Below are positions 1 to 11,868 of a stretch of 64,000 nt of DNA, one piece after another. The translations under genes and the position numbers were made by a program. Numbering within the stretch: the stretch's first letter is position 1; every line of letters begins with the position of its first letter. Below the pieces are notes generated by a model. That model saw nothing but the letters and a program-made list of their open reading frames with translations, did no database searches and was not told the DNA's origin. The stretch is from Crotophaga sulcirostris (taxonomy: Eukaryota; Chordata; Aves; Cuculiformes; Crotophagidae): NCBI GenBank assembly GCA_013397455.1, contig VYZB01000225.1, positions 947,760 through 1,011,759 on the forward strand, read 5' to 3'.

Positions 1-590
1 TTAGCTGTTAGCTTAAATAACTTATTATTGTTTATCTTTTCTCTATATTGCTAGCTGTTTGCTTCACTGATTTGCACAGGATTTCCATTTTTAATGGATG
101 TTTTTTTTATCCTGAATGAATTCCAGACTTCAATATTTATAAATTGAAGCATCTGTAGCCAAGCCTTTGCGTTGTAATCACAGCTTCACGTAAACGCTGG
201 CAGTGGGCTTTAGACTTGACTGTTTGCAGCACATTTCCTCATGTTCATCCTACCTGCAGAGCCCTTTGTGACACGTCTGGTAGACTTCTATAGGAGCTTG
301 TGTGATAATCCCTGTGAAATCATTTATTCCTCCAAACTCCATTCATAACAGTCTGACCAAGTGCTTTTCCCTCATTGTCCATCTAAGGGCTGTATTTGAG
401 GACACCTGTCCTACCTGCCTAGCTGAAGCCCTTGCCTCTGTGTGTGTAGAAAAGCCTTACTGAACTTCTTGCACTCACTATAGTACCCTCCTTCTTTTCT
501 TCATCAGGAGGGACTGCAACTGTTGTTCACACAAGCAACCAAGTTGTCTGATATAAGAAAAAAATAATTGTATTGATTCAGTACCCACAG
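1..590. other. Intronic sequence upstream of the first exon
   Basis: No coding exon, repeat family or RNA gene is recognisable here. The stretch ends in an acceptor-like CAG at 588-590 directly before an open exon, so it is best read as intron of the membrane-protein gene whose 3' end follows. Confidence 0.4.
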
Positions 591-3500
591 ATCCTCCTGG
601 CTTCTGTTATCCTGGAAGTTGGACTGAAACTGGGGCTTTGGGCCTTTGGTGTTGCTCTAATGGGAGTGGTTGGAGCCAGTGGTTCTGCCATTGTAGCTGT
701 TCTGCCTTTTTTCTTCCATAAGCTGGCAACAGGTGAAGTAAAAGAAAGTAAGTAGAAATTCAGCTGTCAGTTCCCCTGATTCCTTGCTGTCCTAAAGGCT
801 CTCAACAGCTGTTAAGAGCAGGGTAAGCAGGAGGAGCCTGCTGGTTATCTTCTGGTTTGATGCAAGAAGTTCAGGGGAGGTTTAGACTTGATGTTAGGAA
901 GAAGTTCTTCACTGAAAGGGTGATTGGCCACTGGAATGCGCTGCCCAGGGAGGTGGTGGAGTCGCCGACCCTGGATGTGTTTAAGGGAAGACTGGATGAG
1001 GCACTGAGTGCCAGGGTTTAGGTGGTGGGATGGTGTTAGTGTTGGCTTATAGGTTGGACTTGATGATCTCAGAGGTCTCTTCCAACCTGGTTATACTGTG
1101 AAACTGTGAAACTGTGAAAGTGGAAGGAAGCTCTTCTATCTGAAGAAATCAAAATAAGGCTAGAAAACCTGTGTTGTGACTCAGGTGCTTGAATGACAGC
1201 TCCAGTGGAAAAACAGGTTTTGTGGTGTTCAGGTTGTGTGGTCCCTACAGTGGATTTTTTCACCACTTAACTAGGCAATGGCAGAGCCATCACATGAAGC
1301 CTCCTTACCCACCAGAAATAATCAGTATTTTCCTGCTAGAGGACCTAATCTAGTGAAGTTAATGGAAAACTTCCCAGTGGTTTCAAGTTTAGTTGGATTC
1401 AGCCCAGAGCAGCTGCAGAGGGCCAGCGGTACAGAGCTGCTTGCCTGAGCTTCTAAGAAACACCCTGGAAATAGGGATGTTAAAAATTAAAAGAGCTTAA
1501 TGGTTGTACCCGGGTTTTATTTGACCTGGTGGTGATATGCCTTCCTGGTTAAACAGTAACTCCTCAGCTATTTACATGAGGCTGTTTAGCTACAGGTGAA
1601 AATAAACGTTACCTACCAAGGAGTAAGGCTAAGAAATGATAAGAAAAACCAATGGACCACACAATCCTGTGCAGTCTGCACAGCGGATAAAAACCGGCGG
1701 GCAGAGCGCTGCGTATTTATGGGAGCACCTCACACATCCTCACTGCTATTAGAGCACCCTACCTCAAGCCTGACACCCTTAATTAGCATTTTAGCAGGTT
1801 CAAACAGTTATTTTCCAGTTCTCCACACTTTGCACCCCAGACTGAACAATCATTGGATAAAACTTTCACAGTGTCACAGTATAACCAGGTTGGAAGGGAC
1901 CTCTGAGATCATCAAGTCCAACCTATAAGCCAACACTAACACCATCTCATCACCTAAACCATGGCACTCAGTGCCCCATCCAATCTTCCCTTAAACACAT
2001 CCAGGGTCGGCGACTCCACCACCTCCCTGGGCAGCGCATTCCAGTGGCCAATCACCCTTTCAGTGTAGAACTTCTTCCTAACATCAAGTCTAAACCTCCC
2101 CTGATGAAGTTTAAGTCCGTGCCCTCTAGTTCTGTCCCTGGTCACCTGTGAGAAGAGACCAACGCCCGCTTGACTACAACCTCCTTTTAGGCAGTTGTAG
2201 AGAGCAATAAGGTCACCCCTGAGCCTCCTCTTCTCCAGGCTAAACAGCCCCAGCTCCCTCAGTCGCTCCTCACAGGGCTTGTGCTCCAGCCCCTTCACCA
2301 TCTTTGTTGCCCTCCTCTGGACACCCTCCAGTATCCTGACATCTTTCCCAAACTGAGGGGCCCAGAACTGTACGCAGTATTCAAGGCAACTTTGAGTGCT
2401 GGCGGCTGGCAGGTATGTTTCCTTTCTAATAGCATCCTGACAACCCAGTCCTGTGCTGGTAAAGAGTTGTGGCAAACTGACTGGTCAGGCACCACTTCAG
2501 CCAGGCAACGAGCTTCTTGCTCACTCATCAGCCTTCAGAGCCCTTTGCAGAGCTTCACCCAAACAGCACAACACTGCGAGGTGGGCTGTCCTTCCTATTT
2601 GGGCATCTAAGGCCCATTGTTCAGTTTTCAGATTTCAGTGCAGAACTGCAGAGCAGCCTCTCACTGCAACAAAGATCATTGCAGTTGTCCAGATTAAGTC
2701 AGAAACCAATTAAGTTTGAAAAGTGATATACAAGAAAAAAACATGTTTGTAGTAAGAGGAGTCCCGGAGTCAAGGATCGATCCTCATAGAGGCACGGTCA
2801 ACGCTCCTTTATTCTATTTCCAGGCTACATTATCTACTGTTTTTCCAAGAGTACACTCGTCCACACAACCTGCAAGCCACAGGTGATTCCATTCTCCATC
2901 CCCTCACGATTTGTCCACGCAAACAATTAACATAATTCATCCGTAGTCCATCCCGTCGCTTTTCCACGCCGCTTCCTTGATCTCCTGCCTCTGTCTCTGC
3001 TGCCGCTTTGTCACTTTTCTTTCTCTTCTCCAACCTCCACCGCATGCCTGAAATTCCTCCAGGCCTGGCTGGTTCAAGGACAAACATCTTTCTCACCAAA
3101 ACCCTTCTGCACATGTTTAAATAGAACAACTATTTAAATAAGTGAAGGCACGAAGAGACCAGCAGAGCACGAATATCAGTTAGTTTTAAAGAACAACTCC
3201 TCTCCCACAACTTTTGCGCTGCAGCAGCACAATCTGCACACCCTGGTCCCCTGCAGTCAGGCACAAGTGTGTGTCTGGCTTTTGCTGGAAATGAAATCAC
3301 AAAGAGGATTACAACAACCACCCTGGTTACAAATCACATCTGCTTACATACGTCACTTGAAGGAAAATATTGGCTGTATTAATCTGTTAGCAAGCGGGGA
3401 GTGTGGCACTACCAGATATTTCAAATCCTATGAGCTGGTGGTATTTTCCTGGAAAAAAAAAATTTCCTAGTCATAGCATTCAGAGGTGTTGGTGCACACT

Positions 3501-5048
3501 GTGCAGTTGTGGGGCAGATTTTGGCAGACTGAGGAAGGGATGTGTGTCCCTTCTAACAGCTGTAAATCACACTGCAGGGATACACCCTGTAGCTACTCTC
3601 CTGATGGCTTTCTAGCACCTCAATTACTTTGGAAAATAGTATATTTTTAGAATGATGTTCTGAGTTGTTGAAGGGACAAATAAAAGCTCATGATTTGGTT
3701 CACTCAAGCAAGAAACGTTGCTTTCATTTCAGGGAAGTATCACGTCTGAGCTTCAGATACTTGAGTCAAGACTGATGGGTGTTGTCTATGTTTATCCTTG
3801 CTGCTTTGGACCTTGCTCTGTGGATGAAACCATGACATGGCAAAACATATTTGGAATTGCAGCCAACAGCTCCTTGTCTTCCTTCAGCTGGATAATCTCC
3901 CTCCCCTGTGTTTCTCAAGGCAACTGTCCGAAAGCATTTTTTTTCTCTCTGTTTTTCAGGGAATGTACTATGGGGAGCTGCATTTTCTTATTTCTCTGCA
4001 ACATGTTCTAATTTATAGGACGAGATTTGTTATAATTGAGTTTAGAACAGAATGCTGAGCCTTCTCCATATCCCCGGGGCTTTTCCTGGGAACAAGATGG
4101 ATTGCCCAGTATGCTTCGGGGAAAAAAATAATGAATGAATAAATAAATACATGAATAACAGCATGCCTCATTTTGCCTGTCTCTTGGAGAGAGAGGAAGC
4201 TAATTCTTTAAGTATCAGGAATGTGCTCATTATGCAAAAATGGCAGAGCAGATGCACATATTCATAATAGGTATATTAAAAATCTCATTTGAGCTCCTAG
4301 AGGACAAGTGCAAGTGCAAAATTGGGTGCAATTATATTTATCCTCCCACCTATGGTGTGTTCTCATTTGAATATGTATTTGTTTGAGCTGGCTGTATCTA
4401 GAAGCATGGAGTTTCCTGTGATTGAAAAAGCAAATTATTATGACTACCAGCCTGTAATACTTCATAGCAGAGGCTGGATCCAAGGTCCCCTGAAGTCACT
4501 AAAAAGGCTCTTGTTGAGTGCAGCTGGCTTTGCATTCAGGCAAGGGCTGGTCTCTTGCAGCCAGTGCTAAGTGTGTGTTAATAGCAAGACAAAAGATCAG
4601 AGGACACAATACAAGTGGGGCTGTTCATCACAACTATCATTTAATCAAACTAAACTGATGAGCTGGTAATCGGATGTCCTTGCAATGACTGCACAGAGCC
4701 TTGGGTAGAGTCCCTTCCATACACAGAAATAAATGAGACAAGTAGTCTGCTGTGGGCAAAAAGATTAATCTTTTGCATGAGCATGAACAATAGTGGAAAT
4801 AAGTGTTGCTCATGAGGCCATCGCTCTGTGCCTGCCTGCTGTAATATGCTTGGTGCTTGTGAATGAAATAAGCTGCTCTTTCCTACCCTTAAACTAGCTT
4901 TGAAGACTCTTCAAGTTCTGCATGCTCAGGCTTATTAAAAAGTTGGAATCGTGAAAACCTGACTTGGTCTAAGGCAGCCACTTCAATAAAGACTTTTTAT
5001 GCTTTCCTTTCAGCAACAGATGAAATAGAGGTGGAGATACAAGACTAA
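591..5048 (+). CDS. 3' end of an unidentified multi-pass membrane protein gene (last two coding exons)
   Basis: Coding sequence is inferred as 591-747 joined to 5014-5048. The first exon follows an acceptor CAG, stays open for 52 codons and ends at a consensus donor (GTAAGT at 748). The second follows a pyrimidine-rich CAG acceptor at 5011-5013. Joining them across a phase-1 intron keeps the frame and gives the acidic tail [12 protein letters not shown] and a TAA at 5046-5048. The larger exon is almost wholly hydrophobic, with Gly- and Ala-rich runs ([20 protein letters not shown]) followed by HKLATGE. This suggests one or two final transmembrane helices and a short, probably cytoplasmic, acidic tail, as in many solute carriers. 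I do not recognise the family, so no symbol is given. The N-terminal majority lies left of the window. The open frame extends upstream to a TTG at 573, but that is intron, not a start codon. An alternative acceptor CAG at 578-580 would add three codons. Confidence 0.6.
871..1119 (+). mobile_element. CR1 LINE, 5'-truncated 3' end
   Basis: The sequence encodes the last part of CR1 ORF2 (the [19 protein letters not shown] motif), then the stop and short 3' UTR, and ends in an imperfect ACTGTGAA octamer tail with about three units. It begins at TCAGGGG, the same base as the copy at 15932. The usual final codons (Ala-Met-Val) read Ala-Arg-Val here. The copy is dead on arrival. Confidence 0.9.
1865..2387 (-). 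mobile_element. CR1 LINE, 5'-truncated
   Basis: This is a reverse-strand CR1 with an open ORF2 C-terminus from about 2387 down to 1954. It includes [52 protein letters not shown] and [12 protein letters not shown]. The tail reads as ACTGTGAC/ACTGTGAA octamers at 1865-1880. It carries the FYTERV variant that separates it from the FFPERV copies at 8633 and 11528. Residues encoded beyond 2387 are flank, not CR1. Confidence 0.92.
2744..3082 (-). mobile_element. Probable solo LTR of an endogenous retrovirus
   Basis: Read on the minus strand, this 339-bp block begins TG, ends CA, and is flanked by AACA on both sides (2740-2743 and 3083-3086), a possible 4-bp target duplication. It has an AATAAA signal (plus-strand complement at 2808-2813) about 65 bp before its end, as an R-U5 boundary would. 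It is richer in CpG than its surroundings. No primer-binding site or gag/pol sequence adjoins it, so if it is an LTR it is a solo one left by recombination. The family is not identified. The short duplication could be chance, so the outer (U3) edge is uncertain. Confidence 0.5.
4127..4158. repeat. Imperfect AATG/AAAT microsatellite
   Basis: A run of ATGAATGAATAAATAAATAC-type tetranucleotides lies in the intron. Confidence 0.7.
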
Positions 5049-6340
5049 ACCCAAACGAGGTCAGGAACATTGGGAACAGACCTGGAGAATGGTCCCACTC
5101 AAGGCAAGGAAGATGGACACAATCTTCCACTGGAAATTTAGCAGTAGGAGTGTCCTACGATATATTACAAATTCTTTTTACTCAACAGTAAAAGTGAACT
5201 TTGTATTCTCCCAAAATCCCAATCCTTGCACCGCCTGGGAAAGTGTAACCATTTTTAAAAAAACTAAACAAAGCAGTCATGAAAAATAGCACTCCAAAGA
5301 CCAAAGCTGAGTGCAAAGTCAGAAAAAGACAGCAACAACAAGAAGAAAATGTTGAAAATGCCCATAAGCACAACTATTTGCTAAAAGGTGGCCCGATAAC
5401 ATTTTTAATGGAAGTTCTTTTCTTCTGTTCTTGCTTGTTCCTACACAGCCCTGGCTGTGAGGCTGCAGTGATGGTTCTGCTGCACTGGGTGACTGACAGC
5501 TGTCACAGGCGGTTTCACCCCACAGATTCAATATGCACCTAACTGAGTATGTATTTTGTCTAGGGATTTTTTTTTTTTTTTATTTCTCCCTTTAACTGAT
5601 CCCATTACCCTGACTGCACTTGAGACGGGGAAGCCTAAGAAGTAGCATTTCCATGGCAGGATCAAAGCAGAAAGCAGCAGGGTTTCCCACAGCCCCTTTC
5701 TCCTTCCAGAGGAACATGGTGTAACCTCAGAGAAAGCTCTGTCTCCTGCACAGATGAACTTTTCTTTTACAGACAACTATTTTGCCAGAGGAATGGAGCC
5801 ACTGCCTGTCGATTCCAGGGTGCTATGTAATATATATGAGCTGAAAATCTGATTTTCAAGCTTTGGTGAGCAAGGATTAATTGCAAACAGTTTGGCCCTG
5901 CAGTTTGCCACTTGGCTGCATTTTTTCAGACACATACTAGGTGTAATCTGAATCCAGCACTTTTTTTTCCATCTTTCTTTTGCAGTACCAACAATAATTC
6001 TCCTACTTTTTTCCTCTCTTTCTCAAGCAAAGAAGTTGCTAACTACATTTGCAGTTCCATTAGCCCTAAAATAAGCACAACTCCATCATTTGAATGTTGG
6101 GATATCTTTAATTTTATAACATGTAGAGTTAAAAGATAAAAGCAGATAAAACAAAATTCAGCATTGTGAAGACTGCAAAATTTGACAGCTGTATCTCTAT
6201 TTTTTTTTCCTGAAATGAGTATTGAAACCAGCATAATAAGTACCCATAAGACACTAGATCAAGAATGCTAGTTGACTATACGAAGAGAAGAATCCCTGTT
6301 GAATTATTCTGCAGTTATCATAAATATATTCCGAAATAAA
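5049..6340 (+). other. Candidate 3' UTR of the membrane-protein gene
   Basis: The stretch follows the TAA at 5046-5048. It holds a 15-base T run (5567-5581) and an AATAAA at 6335-6340 that could serve as the polyadenylation signal. No coding feature is seen. The 3' end is inferred only from the signal. Confidence 0.35.
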
Positions 6341-7789
6341 ATAAGACAATATTAGTGGCAATCATTAGCAAAGCAACTTGTAGTCGAATAGGAGGGAAAA
6401 AAATGCTGCACTTCTGGGACTATTTTTATTTCTATAAGGAAGAATTTTGCGAGCGCTTTCATCCCCTACAGCATAAAACAGGAAAGTTGTCTGCCTTCCA
6501 AGATTTAATGAGCAACACCTGTGAATATTACTATGGACTTAGAGGCAGCTTAATGAATATGGTGCCAGTGGAAAGTCATCCTTGTCCAAACTGAAGGAAA
6601 ATATGGCTTAAATAACAGAAAACCTAGTGTTCAGTGTTGTGGCTGAGGAATACGAAAGCAGAATCTTGCCCCAGGATTAGGAGACTGACACAGAATGGCA
6701 ACTTCAAGGTGTTAAATTGGGTCTAGACCTGCCACATAAAGGTGCCTAAAGTTTTGGGTCAAGCCCTGTGTGCAGTTCCTATTGGGTCTGCTGGGCCAAA
6801 TCCTGATCTCTCTTGGTTTGCACAGATGGGGTAAGAAGGGCATAAGAACAGAAAGGGTTTGTCAGGAGGGAGAAGGCACAGTGGCAGAGACCTGGGACGG
6901 ACTGCTGTCCTTTACGGAGGGGGAAAGGAGGGGAAGACAGTGCAGCTGAAAGCCTAAAAGAAAATGCAACAAGACCTATTTCTTTTTACAGTCTATTCCT
7001 GGTTTCCTTACTTAGATGGAAACAAAGGCAACAACACAAATAGGGAGCGTGACATTTAGCTGAACAAAAAGCAAGATGGAATAAGCTGCTAATTACACCT
7101 GCTATATGAAGACAAAAGACATTTTCCGAAATAACTAAATATTGTACATTTATCTGTAATTAAGACAGGACTTTGCCAGACAGGAACACGAAGGTAAGAA
7201 GACAAAGAAAGGGAGAGCGGTTTTTTATAGCAGATTTTTTTTAAAGATTGTTGAATTTGCCACCAGAAATATACTGAAAAAGACAAGTTTGTGGGCAGAA
7301 GTACCACAGAGAGAGGAAGAAATGCCACAGGAAGGAACAGGAGTAATTCTAGGAGTAAACAGCTACTTTTAGAAAATACCATCTGTCCTGAATACGAGTT
7401 TGCAATATATTGTGACTCAAAGACTTTTTTCCACTGAATTCCCAGCCTTGGCTTTGTTACAAGTTAAAAGCCTTAACCTGGCTTAGACAAGGTCCCATCC
7501 CATGATTAATGTGAACATTCATCTGGAGCCAAAAGTTACTGGGAAGGAGAATCTCCATTTCCAGAATTCACCTCGATTACTCCTGTGATCTCATGATGTC
7601 ATTGCATTTTTCCACCTCAATTTGTTAATCTATGGAAGCTCACAGGACCTGTCTGCCTTGGAAAGCGCGTGGGTTAATCTGCTCTCGCTTGCTAATGCAG
7701 TAAGTAAATACCAGGAGATAAAAAATTGATATCACAGGTGGCAGGACATGGTCAACAGGCATAGGGGGGGTCACCTCTGTCTTCTACAA
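6341..7789. other. Intergenic, nothing recognised
   Basis: AT-rich unique sequence with only short chance reading frames and no repeat family I can name. Confidence 0.5.
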
Positions 7790-7927
7790 GGATGTGTTTA
7801 AGGGAAGACTGGCTGAGGCACTCAGTGCCATGGTTTAGATGATGGGATGGTGTTAGTGTTGGCTTATAGGTTGGACTTGATGATCTCAGAGGTCTCTTCC
7901 AACCTGGTGATACTGTGTGATACTGTG
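7790..7927 (+). mobile_element. CR1 LINE 3' fragment
   Basis: About 138 bp starting inside the last codons of ORF2 (GATGTGTTTAAGGGAAGACT), through the stop and the short 3' UTR, to a GATACTGTG-type tail. It has the GGTGATAC tail entry rather than GGTTATAC. Confidence 0.9.
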
Positions 7928-8632
7928 AGCCTAGGATGTCTAAAATGCAAAGAGAAACTATTTTTGGTAATGGAAGGAGAAATATATTAATAAGCAGCTT
8001 CGCAAGCCATTTATACTCAATCTTCTAATTAGCCACAAACATTGGAGGTAGGAAGTTGTCTTCTGAAAAGTTATTCTCCAACAAAGATTGTTTTCTTCAG
8101 GGCTTTCTGTGATATCAGTAGGAAATCAGAAAATGAGAGATAACAATTAATAGATATAAACATCAATCAGGCTAGAAAACAGGCCAAATGGATTTGATCC
8201 TTAGAGGGAACAAGGCAGGCTTTCATCAGTAAGACCTAGGCAACTCCTAAAGGATGGAAGGACTGAGCAGCAGAGAGGGGGGGAAAAAAACCCAGATCCA
8301 GTTGAGGATTACACAGGAACAAGCTTAGGCAGAGACTGTCCCCAAATGCCTTGTAAGGGAGAGAGGGTTTTCACCTTCTATTTAATTCTCAAAGACTTCC
8401 CTTTGGATAAAAATACTGTGCTGGGGACAAACCCAAGGAGGATCACCCCACACACAGAATTGTCTTGGGTCCAGCCAGGGATGGTTCCCTGCTCACTTCC
8501 AAGATGCCACATGGGTGCCGTCATTGTCCCATCCACCATGGCCCAAAGGAGCCCAGGTTGCTGACGGCTCTCTTCACCCACATGAACCAGCAGCAAAGTG
8601 GAACCATAGGAGTGCCTAAGAGGGCTACGCCA
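7928..8632. other. Intergenic, nothing recognised
   Basis: Unique sequence between two CR1 copies. Overlapping short frames at 8346-8650 lack any recognisable motif. Confidence 0.5.
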
Positions 8633-9363
8633 AGTTTCACACAGTTTCACAGTATAACCAGGTTGGAAGAGACCTCTGAGATCATGAAGTCCAACCTATA
8701 AGCCAACACGAACACCACCTCATCATCTAAACCATGGCACTGAGTGCCTCATCCAGTCTTCCCTTAAACACATCCAGGGTCGGCGACTCCACCACCTCCC
8801 TGGGCAGCGCATTCCAGTGGCCAATCACCCTTTCAGGGAAGAACTTCTTCCTAACATCAAGTCTAAACCTCCCCTGACGAAGTTTAAGTCCGTGCCCTCT
8901 AGTTCTGTCCCTGGTCACCTGTGAGAAGAGACCAACGCCCGCTTGACTACAACCTCCTTTTAGGTAGTTGTAGAGAGCAATAAGGTCACCCCTGAGCCTC
9001 CTCTTCTCCAGGCTAAACAGCCCCAGCTCCCTCAGTCGCTCCTCGTAGGGCTTGTGCTCCAGCCCTTTCACCATCTTTGTTGCCCTCCTCTGGACACCCT
9101 CCAGTATCCTGACATCTTTCCCAAACTGAGGGGCCCAGAACTGCACGCAGTATTCAAGGTGAGGCCTGACCAGTGCCGAGTAGAGGGGGACAATAACTTC
9201 TCTGGTCCCGCTGGCCACACTATTCCTGATGCAGGCCAGGATGCCATTGGCCTTCTTGGCCACCTGGGCACACTGCTGGCTCATGTTGAGCTTCCTGTCA
9301 ACCAGCACTCCCAGGTCCCTTTCCGCCTCACTACTCTCCAGCCACTCCATCCCTAGTCTAGAG
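8633..9363 (-). mobile_element. CR1 LINE, longest uninterrupted copy, ORF2 C-terminus open
   Basis: This is a reverse-strand CR1 of about 730 bp. An open frame runs from about 9363 to the stop near 8727 without a break, encoding roughly 210 residues of the ORF2 C-terminal end: [47 protein letters not shown], and the [10 protein letters not shown] variant. These follow the reverse-transcriptase palm of non-LTR elements. The endonuclease and catalytic core are missing through 5' truncation, so it cannot move by itself. The octamer tail lies at 8633-8652. The lack of stops and the close match to the other copies argue for recent insertion. Confidence 0.93.
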
Positions 9364-11527
9364 CTATGTAAAGTGTGTAAAGTCAAAGTCTCTCAGCTAG
9401 TTCTGAGTTAGAGCAGCTTCTAATAACACCCTTTGTGCGTGATCACGGTGGAGTAAAAGCAGAGATGATAACGCTGTCCTCTCCACCAAGCAGTTCCTTC
9501 GGTATAAAGATGCTGATAATAACAGTTGCCAGCCAATAATTAGGAGTTCTTTTCAGAAAAATCAGTATACCAGCACCAAACCCATAGCTGTACTACGAAC
9601 AGCACCAGTATTTCCCAATCACAGTTGAATTACATGAAAATTACAATCAATTCATGGCTACCTGGGTGACCCTACTCTAAACCTTGCTTCCCTCTTCTTT
9701 TCCGTGAGTTCACTTAATTGTGCATTCACTGCAAAGTAAAGAAAGGTTTTAAAGTACATGTACCTTGTAAAAATACCAAATCTTCTTTAGAAATGGGCAC
9801 TGGTGAATTATGGATGAAGGCATACAGTGTTGAAAGTCCATGCTTATACATTTTTAAATGTAGCTTTTCGTTTCTGATAATACTTTTAAAAACCCACTGG
9901 ACTGGAGCTTACAGTCTATTGCAAAACCCAGCCAGATTCTTTGCCACCACATTCCCTTATCTGAAGAAGTCCCAGCTGCTCCAGTCAGGCTGCCTCTCTT
10001 GCAGCCTGGAGAAGAGGCTAGGAGGTCTGAGCAAAGGTCACTTCAAAGGGCAGGAGAGGAAGAATTCGTGGTAAATAGCAATTCCACATTCAGAAGAAAA
10101 TGTAAAGGTTAAAAAAAAATTAAACCCTGCTAAAATTCATACAGACAAATTTCCAGCACCAAAGCTGTTATTTTGATGCTTTGCTGGGCAGGGTCATTGG
10201 TGGTGTGGATGTGCCCAATCCCGCTACACGACATCCACAGGCAAGGGGTTTGTTCAGTATCCATAGCTGGGCACAGGCTCAGGTTTGGCACCTTCATCCC
10301 AGCAGAGGCAGGCTGACCTGCCAGGTGTTGGAGGGGACGTGTTACCCTGCAGGACATAGTGAATTGCTTCTATGTGTGGGAAGGATCCCTTCAGCACGGC
10401 TTGTGTGCTCAGGTGTAACACAGCTCCCACACAGGTGCATTGCTCCTGGGGGGCAGCTGGGTCAGAGCGGTGCTGAATGTCCTCAAATACACACAGGTGT
10501 TAAACATTGTTGTTTTCTTCTTCAGAATAAGAGACCTACCAAGCCTGAGATAAGAAGCCACTAAATTCAAGCTACATGAACAAGGGGAGAGAAGAAAATC
10601 CCCAGCTTATCCTTTCCTCTCACACACTGTCTCTATCAATTTTTCTTCAGAGACAATTTTCATTACCTTGGAGTTAAATGCCAGGTGGGTACCTGGGACC
10701 TGATCTTTCTTATGTCAGTTTTTCACCAGGTATCCCCAAACCGAGCCCAGTAATTATCTGACCAAAGGCAACTACAGTTGATTTGAAACCACAAAGAAAC
10801 AGTAAAACAACCTTCTTCCCTTGGCAGCTTCTCTTGATGCCCTCCATTTAACATGGGCGACCTCTCCAAGTCTGAATGTGTCACTTTTTTATTTGCCCTG
10901 TTCTTTTTCATGACATTATATATATCCTGCAATCACATTCCCTTGCAGCTTTCCCTTCAGCTAAACTCTTTCTCTCTGGCAGTGCCAGTCTGTTCTGAGC
11001 TTCCATCAGCACTCCCAAACCATGCAACACACGAGCAGTCCCACTACTGGCATCGCGTCCGAGCGGAGAGAAGCAAAAGGACCTTTTCCTATCTGCCCAC
11101 TCTCCAGACCACATCTGGGCAATTACTAACTTTGTCAACTTAGGCCTTATCTAGAAAACCTGTTTTCTATTTCCTTAGCATTAATTATACTCCTGTTGAT
11201 GCATTTTATCTTCATAGGGTTCATTATTTGCCTCTTGGATGACAAGATGTCCCACCAGCAGGACTGGCCAGCCCCACTCAAGTGCTGACATAGCAGTAGC
11301 ATCCTTCCAGTCATGGACTTCACTATATATAAGCTACCAAAAAGGAATTCTTGTGGACCAGGAACTTCCTTGGCCAATTCTTCTGGGATGCTGAGTGGCA
11401 AAAATACAGTCTGATTTTTTCACTAGCAGATGATGTCTAATTTTTCCTTGCTGAATGGACTAGAAGGGACCATCCAAGCTCATGTGAAAATTGAGCTGCT
11501 TTCAAAACACAGAAGGTATCTATTGGA
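9364..11527. other. Intergenic, nothing firmly recognised
   Basis: A short stretch at about 9996-10050 vaguely resembles CR1 (GCCTGGAGAAGAGGCT) but is too short to call. No gene is seen. Confidence 0.45.
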
Positions 11528-11868
11528 TCACAGTATCACAGTATAACCAGGTTGGAAGAGACCTCTGAGATCATCAAGTCCAACCTGTAAGCCCACACTA
11601 ACACCATCCCATCACCTAAACCATGGCACTCAGTGCCTCATCCAATCTTCCCTTAAACACATCCAGGGTCGGCGACTCCACCACCTCCCTGGGCAGCGCA
11701 TTCCAGTGGCCAATCACCCTTTCAGGGAAGAACTTCTTCCTAACATCAAGTCTAAACCTCCCCTGACGAAGTTTAAGTCCGTGCCCTCTAGTTCTGTCCC
11801 TGGTCACCTGTGAGAAGAGACCAACGCCCGCTTGACTACAACCTCCTTTTAGGCAGTTGTAGAGAGCA
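11528..11868 (-). mobile_element. CR1 LINE, 5'-truncated
   Basis: A reverse-strand CR1 of the FFPERV subtype with an ACTGTGAT tail of two units. Homology to the 8633 copy stops at 11868, in the LIALYNCLK part of ORF2. The upstream residues of the open frame come from flanking DNA. Confidence 0.92.

Larger units (their letters stand above)
748..5013 (+). other. Intron between the last two coding exons
   Basis: This 4.27-kb intron has a GT donor (GTAAGT) and an AG acceptor preceded by CTTTCCTTTCAG. It contains a plus-strand CR1, a minus-strand CR1 and a probable solo LTR, listed separately. The remainder (about 1120-1864, 2388-2743 and 3083-5010) shows no recognisable gene. Confidence 0.5.

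Noticed and set aside
573..590. Apparent start of a 60-residue protein
   Set aside because: The first codon is TTG inside intron sequence; the real exon begins after the CAG at 588-590.
9996..10050. Possible old CR1 fragment
   Set aside because: Only a short GCCTGGAGAAGAGGCT-like match. Not enough to separate from chance.
11051..11075. Small CpG cluster suggesting an island
   Set aside because: Only a few CpGs within about 25 bases and no extension on either side.
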